DNA of 9,161 nucleotides from SSSZ01 sp035345935. GTDB lineage: Bacteria; Pseudomonadota; Gammaproteobacteria; Burkholderiales; Rhodocyclaceae. Shown here piece after piece: positions 5,823 through 9,161 of this stretch (position 1 is the stretch's first letter; every line of letters begins with the position of its first letter). The position numbers and the translations under genes were made by a program. The stretch covers positions 1-9,161 of the forward strand of contig DAORDK010000120.1 in the NCBI GenBank assembly GCA_035345935.1, written 5' to 3'. Below the pieces are notes generated by a model. That model did no database searches and was not told the DNA's origin. It saw nothing but the letters and a program-made list of their open reading frames with translations.

Positions 5823-6695
5823 ATGACCCACGCCCTCGCGCTCCCCATTCCCGCAACTGTCGGCAATCTTGATGCCTTCATCGCCGCGGCGAACCGCTAT
5901 CCGATGCTCTCGGAAGCGGAGGAGACTGCCCTCGCCCGCCGCCTGCGCGACGAAGGCGATGTCGAGGCCGCCCGGCAACTGGTTCTGAGCCATCTGCGCC
6001 TGGTCATTTCAATCGCCCGAGGTTATCTTGGCTACGGCTTGCCCCACGCCGATCTCATTCAGGAAGGCAATGTCGGCCTGATGAAGGCGGTCAAGCGATT
6101 TGATCCGGATCGGGGAGTTCGCCTGGTCTCCTTCGCCATCCACTGGATCAAGGCCGAGATTCACGAGTACATCCTCAAGAATTGGCGCTTGGTCAAAGTA
6201 GCGACCACCAAGGCCCAGCGCAAGCTTTTCTTCAACCTGCGCAGCCTGAAGCGGGATTACGAAGGCAGCGAAACCCTGAGCAGTTCCCAGGCCAGCGATG
6301 TCGCCCGTCGCCTGGGAGTCAAGCCGGAAGAGGTCGTCGAGATGGAAACCCGCCTCGGCGGGCGCGACATCGCCCTGGAAGGACACCCGGACGACGATGA
6401 AGAGCGCTTTGCCCCCATCGACTATCTGGCGGACAGCCGCTACGAACCGACTCGGGTCATCGAGGGCAAGGCCGTGGCGCGCCTGGAAAACGAAGGGCTT
6501 TCGACCGCCTTGGCGGCGCTCGATCCGCGCAGCCGCCGCATTCTGGAAGCCCGCTGGCTACATGACGGCGAGGCCGCGACCCTGCACGACCTGGCCGACG
6601 AATTCCAGGTCTCCGCCGAGCGCATCCGGCAGATCGAGGTCAAAGCCCTGCAAAAGATGAAGGGGCTGCTTACCGCCCAGCCAGCAGCAGCCTGA
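5823..6695 (+). CDS. rpoH: RNA polymerase heat-shock sigma factor RpoH (sigma32)
   Basis: This alternative sigma factor directs RNA polymerase to heat-shock promoters. The protein has 290 residues, close to the 284 of E. coli. Region 2 is clear: LVLSHLRLVISIARGY near 53-68, DLIQEGNVGLMKAV at 77-90 (core binding) and FAIHWIKAEIHEYI near 104-117 (-10 recognition). The RpoH box QRKLFFNLR at 132-140 is the hallmark that separates RpoH from RpoD and RpoS. A region 4.2 helix-turn-helix, TLHDLADEFQVSAERIRQIE, lies at 253-272. The ATG at 5823 follows a good GGAGG site. The perfect CIRCE element upstream implies HrcA control of its transcription. The gene end overlaps the convergent SCO gene by 26 bases. 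Confidence 0.97.
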   Translation: MTHALALPIPATVGNLDAFIAAANRYPMLSEAEETALARRLRDEGDVEAARQLVLSHLRLVISIARGYLGYGLPHADLIQEGNVGLMKAVKRFDPDRGVRLVSFAIHWIKAEIHEYILKNWRLVKVATTKAQRKLFFNLRSLKRDYEGSETLSSSQASDVARRLGVKPEEVVEMETRLGGRDIALEGHPDDDEERFAPIDYLADSRYEPTRVIEGKAVARLENEGLSTALAALDPRSRRILEARWLHDGEAATLHDLADEFQVSAERIRQIEVKALQKMKGLLTAQPAAA

Positions 6696-7251
6696 GGTCC
6701 GCGACGATGTCCTGCACCGCTGCGCCGTCGCGCACATAGAGGCGCAGGCGACCGGCGGGGTCGAAGACGTAACTGCCGGCGGAGTGGTCCAGCACATACC
6801 CGAGACCGCCGCCGACTTCCTTCACTGCACTATGAATCAAGAATTCCTTGGCGACCGCAGCGGTCTTCGCCTCGTCGCCATACAGTCCGATGAACCGGGG
6901 GTCGAACCAGGGGACGAAGGCCTTGAGTCGCGCGGCGTCGTCACGGCGGGGATCCAGGGTGACGAACAGCACCTGGACCCGATCGGCATCGGGCCCGAGA
7001 ACCTTCATCACTTCCCCATAGCGGGCCAAGGTCGTCGGGCAGACGTCCGGACATGAGGTATAACCGAAGAAGAGCACCACGGCCTTGCCACGGAAGTCCT
7101 CGAGAGAACGGGACCTCCCGTCGTGATCGGTCAGGTCTAGCCGTTTTCCGAAGGTACCGCCACTGATGTCGGTTGCGCGAAAAGCCGGCGGTTCTGGCTG
7201 ACACCCTACTAGGGCGGCAATCAGAACGAGGAACAAAACGAGAGAATGCAT
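6670..7251 (-). CDS. SCO1/SenC family copper chaperone lipoprotein
   Basis: SCO proteins are membrane-anchored thioredoxin-fold copper chaperones that help metallate or reduce the CuA site of cytochrome oxidase subunit II. The 193-residue product starts with a hydrophobic signal segment (about residues 3-16) ending in the lipobox LVGC, so Cys17 should be the lipidated residue. The copper-binding CPDVC motif is at 67-71 within FFGYTSCPDVCPTT, and the conserved distal His is His156 in YVLDHSAGSY. The ATG at 7251 is preferred because it places the signal peptide at the N-terminus; an in-frame TTG at 7293 would add 14 hydrophilic residues. coxB, the likely client, begins about 600 bases away on the other strand, which supports an oxidase-assembly role. 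The gene overlaps the rpoH 3' end by 26 bases. Confidence 0.93.
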   Translation of the reverse strand: MHSLVLFLVLIAALVGCQPEPPAFRATDISGGTFGKRLDLTDHDGRSRSLEDFRGKAVVLFFGYTSCPDVCPTTLARYGEVMKVLGPDADRVQVLFVTLDPRRDDAARLKAFVPWFDPRFIGLYGDEAKTAAVAKEFLIHSAVKEVGGGLGYVLDHSAGSYVFDPAGRLRLYVRDGAAVQDIVADLRLLLAGR

Positions 7252-7264
7252 TGTAGAATCCAGG

Positions 7265-7281
7265 AACTTTTTCGAAAAGTT
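7265..7281. repeat. Perfect 7-bp inverted repeat in the SCO leader
   Basis: AACTTTT and AAAAGTT flank the trinucleotide TCG, forming a 17-base dyad that ends 13 bases before the SCO start codon at 7251. It could be an operator or a small hairpin near the ribosome binding region. No known regulator consensus was recognised, and a chance AT-rich dyad remains possible. The rest of the divergent gap (7252-7340) shows no confident promoter on either strand. Confidence 0.4.
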
Positions 7282-7340
7282 AATGCCAGTCAAAGACTCA
7301 CAAGACCCATTTAAGTTCTCACAAGGGGAGGGAACACCAA

Positions 7341-7811
7341 GTGGCGGGATATGCCATGGATCGTTGCGCGACCGTTCGCTGGATTACCCGGCCAAGTGCG
7401 GCGCCCCGGGATGCCATCTCGGGTCGGCTGTTGCTGGCCGTGCTCGTCGTTTCGATCTTGATTGCCACGGGTTTCTCCCTGGCCGGCGCCTGGCCGGTGC
7501 TTCCTTTTGCCGGCGTGGAAGTTGCCGCACTTTGGCTGGCCTTGCGCCATTTGCGCTGCCATGCCCGCGATTATGAACGAATTGTTCGCGAGGGCGACCG
7601 CCTCTTCGTCGAACGGCAAATCGGCTCTCGCCTCGAGACCATCGACCTCCACCCCTACTGGGCGCGCCTGCGCCTGGAAGCGCCGCCGGGGGGCGGCGAG
7701 GGGCGCTTGCTCATCGGCTCCCACGGCCGCGAAGTCGAGATCGGTCGGGGACTGGCCGAGAAAAATAAGCGCGCGCTTAGCGCAGAGATCAGGAAGGCGC
7801 TCGCCTTATAA
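7341..7811 (+). CDS. DUF2244 family membrane protein
   Basis: This 156-residue protein matches the DUF2244 pattern: two closely spaced transmembrane helices (about residues 29-50 and 52-70) joined at GAWPVLPFAGVEVAALWLAL, followed by a basic cytoplasmic domain with ARDYERIVREGDRLFVER and a C-terminal REVEIGRGLAEKNKRAL segment. No biochemical function is known to me; members are commonly found beside cytochrome c oxidase genes, as here, so a role in oxidase assembly is only a contextual guess. The GTG at 7341 is chosen because GGAGG at 7327-7331 is 9 bases before it; the in-frame ATG at 7356 is the alternative, but its spacing to that site is 24 bases. coxB follows after 34 bases on the same strand, so the two genes are probably one operon. 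Confidence 0.83.
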   Translation: MAGYAMDRCATVRWITRPSAAPRDAISGRLLLAVLVVSILIATGFSLAGAWPVLPFAGVEVAALWLALRHLRCHARDYERIVREGDRLFVERQIGSRLETIDLHPYWARLRLEAPPGGGEGRLLIGSHGREVEIGRGLAEKNKRALSAEIRKALAL

Positions 7812-7845
7812 GCATTTCAGGTAGGTCAATCCAACGGAGGGATAG

Positions 7846-9015
7846 TTGAAAGTACTCGCAAGATATTTGCGCAGGCTGCCGCTCTGGCTGCTGCTTGCTG
7901 TGCCGGCGCTTTGCCGGGCTGATTATTCGTGGAATTTCCCCGAGCCGGTGACGCCCATCGCCCGGGATACGCTGAAGATCCACAACGAGTTCATGCTGAT
8001 CATCACGGCGTTGTTCGTCGTGGTCTTCGCCATCATGATCTACTCGATGATCAATCACCGGAAACGCGCCGGCCGCGAGCCCGCCAAGTTCACCGGTCCC
8101 AAGGGCGGCCTGCAGTGGTTCTGGGCGCTGTTGCCCTTCGGCATCCTGCTCTTCATCGACTTCATCCTGATGGGCATCCCCGCGGTGCACGCCATCATCG
8201 AGATGGAAGACACCAAGAACAAGGCGGACATGGTGCTCAAGGTCACGGGCATGCAGTGGAAGTGGCAGTACGAATATCCCGATTCCGGCGTGAAATTCAT
8301 CAGCACGCTCTCAACGCCTCGCGACCAGATCAGCAATAGCGAGCAGAAAGGCGAACATTATCTGCTCGAGGTCGATAATCCGGTGGTCCTGCCAGTGGGC
8401 AAGAAAGTGCGTGTCCTGCTGACCTCAACCGACGTGATCCACACCTGGTGGGTGCCGCAGTTCGGGGTCAAACGCGACGCCATCCCGGGGTTCCTCCGCG
8501 AAACCTGGGTCAAGATCGAAAAGCCCGGCATTTACCGCGGCCAGTGCGCCGAACTGTGCGGCAAGGACCATGGCTTCATGCCGGTGGTCGTCCACGCCGT
8601 GCCGGAAGCGGAATACCTCGCCTGGGTCGACAAGAAGAAGGCCGAATCGACGGCAGCCGCCGGTGGCGCAGACCGCACCTGGAGCAAGGACGAGTTGGTC
8701 GCCAAGGGCAAGGAAGTCTATGAGAAGCAGTGCGCCGTCTGCCACCAAGCCGACGGCAAGGGCGTTCCCAATGCGTTCCCGGCCCTCTCCGGCAGCAAGC
8801 TCTGCAACAGCGAATGGCTGTCCAAGGACGGCAAGCTGATCCCCGATAGCCACGTGGACCGGGTCATGAACGGCAAACCCAATACCGCCATGCAAGCATT
8901 CAAGAACACCCTGTCCGACACCGAAATCGCTGCCGTCATCACCTTCGAGCGGAACAGCTTCGGCAACACCATGGGCGACATGATCCAACCCGCCCAGATC
9001 AAGGCCCTGCGCTAG
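7846..9015 (+). CDS. coxB: Cytochrome c oxidase subunit II with C-terminal cytochrome c domain
   Basis: Subunit II takes electrons from cytochrome c at its CuA centre and passes them to heme a in subunit I. The 389-residue protein has a signal peptide (about 1-25, ending ALCRA), two transmembrane helices (about 48-68 and 91-113) and a periplasmic cupredoxin domain. The electron-entry aromatic stretch QWKWQYEYP is at 137-145. All CuA ligands are present: His199, Cys234, Glu236, Cys238, His242 and Met245. A class I cytochrome c domain follows, with CAVCH at 296-300 and probable axial Met349, so this is a caa3-like fused subunit. The start is a TTG at 7846, five bases after GGAGG at 7836-7840, with no suitable ATG nearby. 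The subunit I gene follows 10 bases after the stop. Confidence 0.96.
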   Translation: MKVLARYLRRLPLWLLLAVPALCRADYSWNFPEPVTPIARDTLKIHNEFMLIITALFVVVFAIMIYSMINHRKRAGREPAKFTGPKGGLQWFWALLPFGILLFIDFILMGIPAVHAIIEMEDTKNKADMVLKVTGMQWKWQYEYPDSGVKFISTLSTPRDQISNSEQKGEHYLLEVDNPVVLPVGKKVRVLLTSTDVIHTWWVPQFGVKRDAIPGFLRETWVKIEKPGIYRGQCAELCGKDHGFMPVVVHAVPEAEYLAWVDKKKAESTAAAGGADRTWSKDELVAKGKEVYEKQCAVCHQADGKGVPNAFPALSGSKLCNSEWLSKDGKLIPDSHVDRVMNGKPNTAMQAFKNTLSDTEIAAVITFERNSFGNTMGDMIQPAQIKALR

Positions 9016-9025
9016 GAGACGAACC

Positions 9026-9161
9026 ATGAGCATCGCCACCACCCATCCCGAACACCACGGCGAATACCACCCCAGCGGCATCCTGCGCTGGCTGACGACG
9101 ACGAATCACAAGGACATCGGCACGATGTACCTGACCTTCGCCCTCATCATGTTCTTCGTCG
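9026..9161 (+). CDS. ctaD: Cytochrome c oxidase subunit I (N-terminal 45 residues; 3' end outside window)
   Basis: Subunit I is the catalytic heme-copper core of the oxidase, carrying heme a and the heme a3-CuB site. Only the N-terminus is present: a His-rich leader, then LRWLTTTNHKDIGTMYLTFALIMFFV, the highly conserved beginning of this subunit, with NHKDIG directly before the first transmembrane helix. The ATG at 9026 has an AGGAG at 9014-9018 that overlaps the coxB stop codon, so the two subunits are almost certainly co-transcribed and closely coupled. The ligand histidines lie beyond the window and cannot be verified. Confidence 0.95.
   Translation, partial: MSIATTHPEHHGEYHPSGILRWLTTTNHKDIGTMYLTFALIMFFV

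Noticed and set aside
7252..7293. N-terminal extension of the SCO protein from a TTG at 7293
   Set aside because: It would place 14 polar residues before the lipoprotein signal peptide. The ATG at 7251 gives a normal signal sequence.

Overview
The window is about 9.2 kb of GC-rich chromosomal DNA that is densely packed with core genes on both strands. The protein set points to a betaproteobacterium, plausibly Rhodocyclales or a neighbouring order: GSI-type GlnA, NadA, GluQRS, RpoH with a canonical RpoH box, and an aa3-type oxidase whose subunit II carries a C-terminal cytochrome c domain. The taxon is inferred from family resemblance and gene content, not from a database search. I saw no tRNA, rRNA, CRISPR array, insertion sequence, phage or plasmid gene.

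Left part (1-1294): glnA reads leftward and its 3' end lies beyond the window edge. Its upstream region looks like a complete nitrogen-control promoter: a -24/-12 (sigma54) element at 994-1009, and two 17-bp NtrC-type dyads at 1073-1089 and 1104-1120 whose centres are 31 bp apart. The rest of this 374-base gap shows no gene.

Middle (1295-4858, rightward): a small single-domain rhodanese, quinolinate synthase (nadA), an endonuclease/exonuclease/phosphatase-family protein and a two-HKD phospholipase D-type cardiolipin synthase. The last three genes are almost contiguous (6-base gap, then an 11-base overlap). The last two resemble the ybhP-clsB pair of E. coli. The gene for glutamyl-Q tRNA(Asp) synthetase (gluQRS) runs leftward from 5741 and overlaps the clsB end tail to tail by 11 bases.

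Heat-shock node (5742-6695): the 81-base gap between the divergent gluQRS and rpoH genes holds a perfect CIRCE element (9-9-9) placed over a plausible sigma70 promoter for rpoH. This suggests that the HrcA repressor controls synthesis of sigma32. It is the most interesting regulatory observation here.

Right part (6670-9161): a leftward SCO1/SenC-type copper chaperone lipoprotein gene overlaps the rpoH end by 26 bases. A DUF2244 membrane protein gene diverges from it and leads into coxB (subunit II fused to cytochrome c) and the first 45 codons of the subunit I gene. Together this is the start of a cytochrome c oxidase operon, with a likely CuA-assembly factor next to it.

I found no evidence for an undescribed system. 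The genes belong to familiar families, and the interest lies in the cis-regulatory sites and the compact arrangement.
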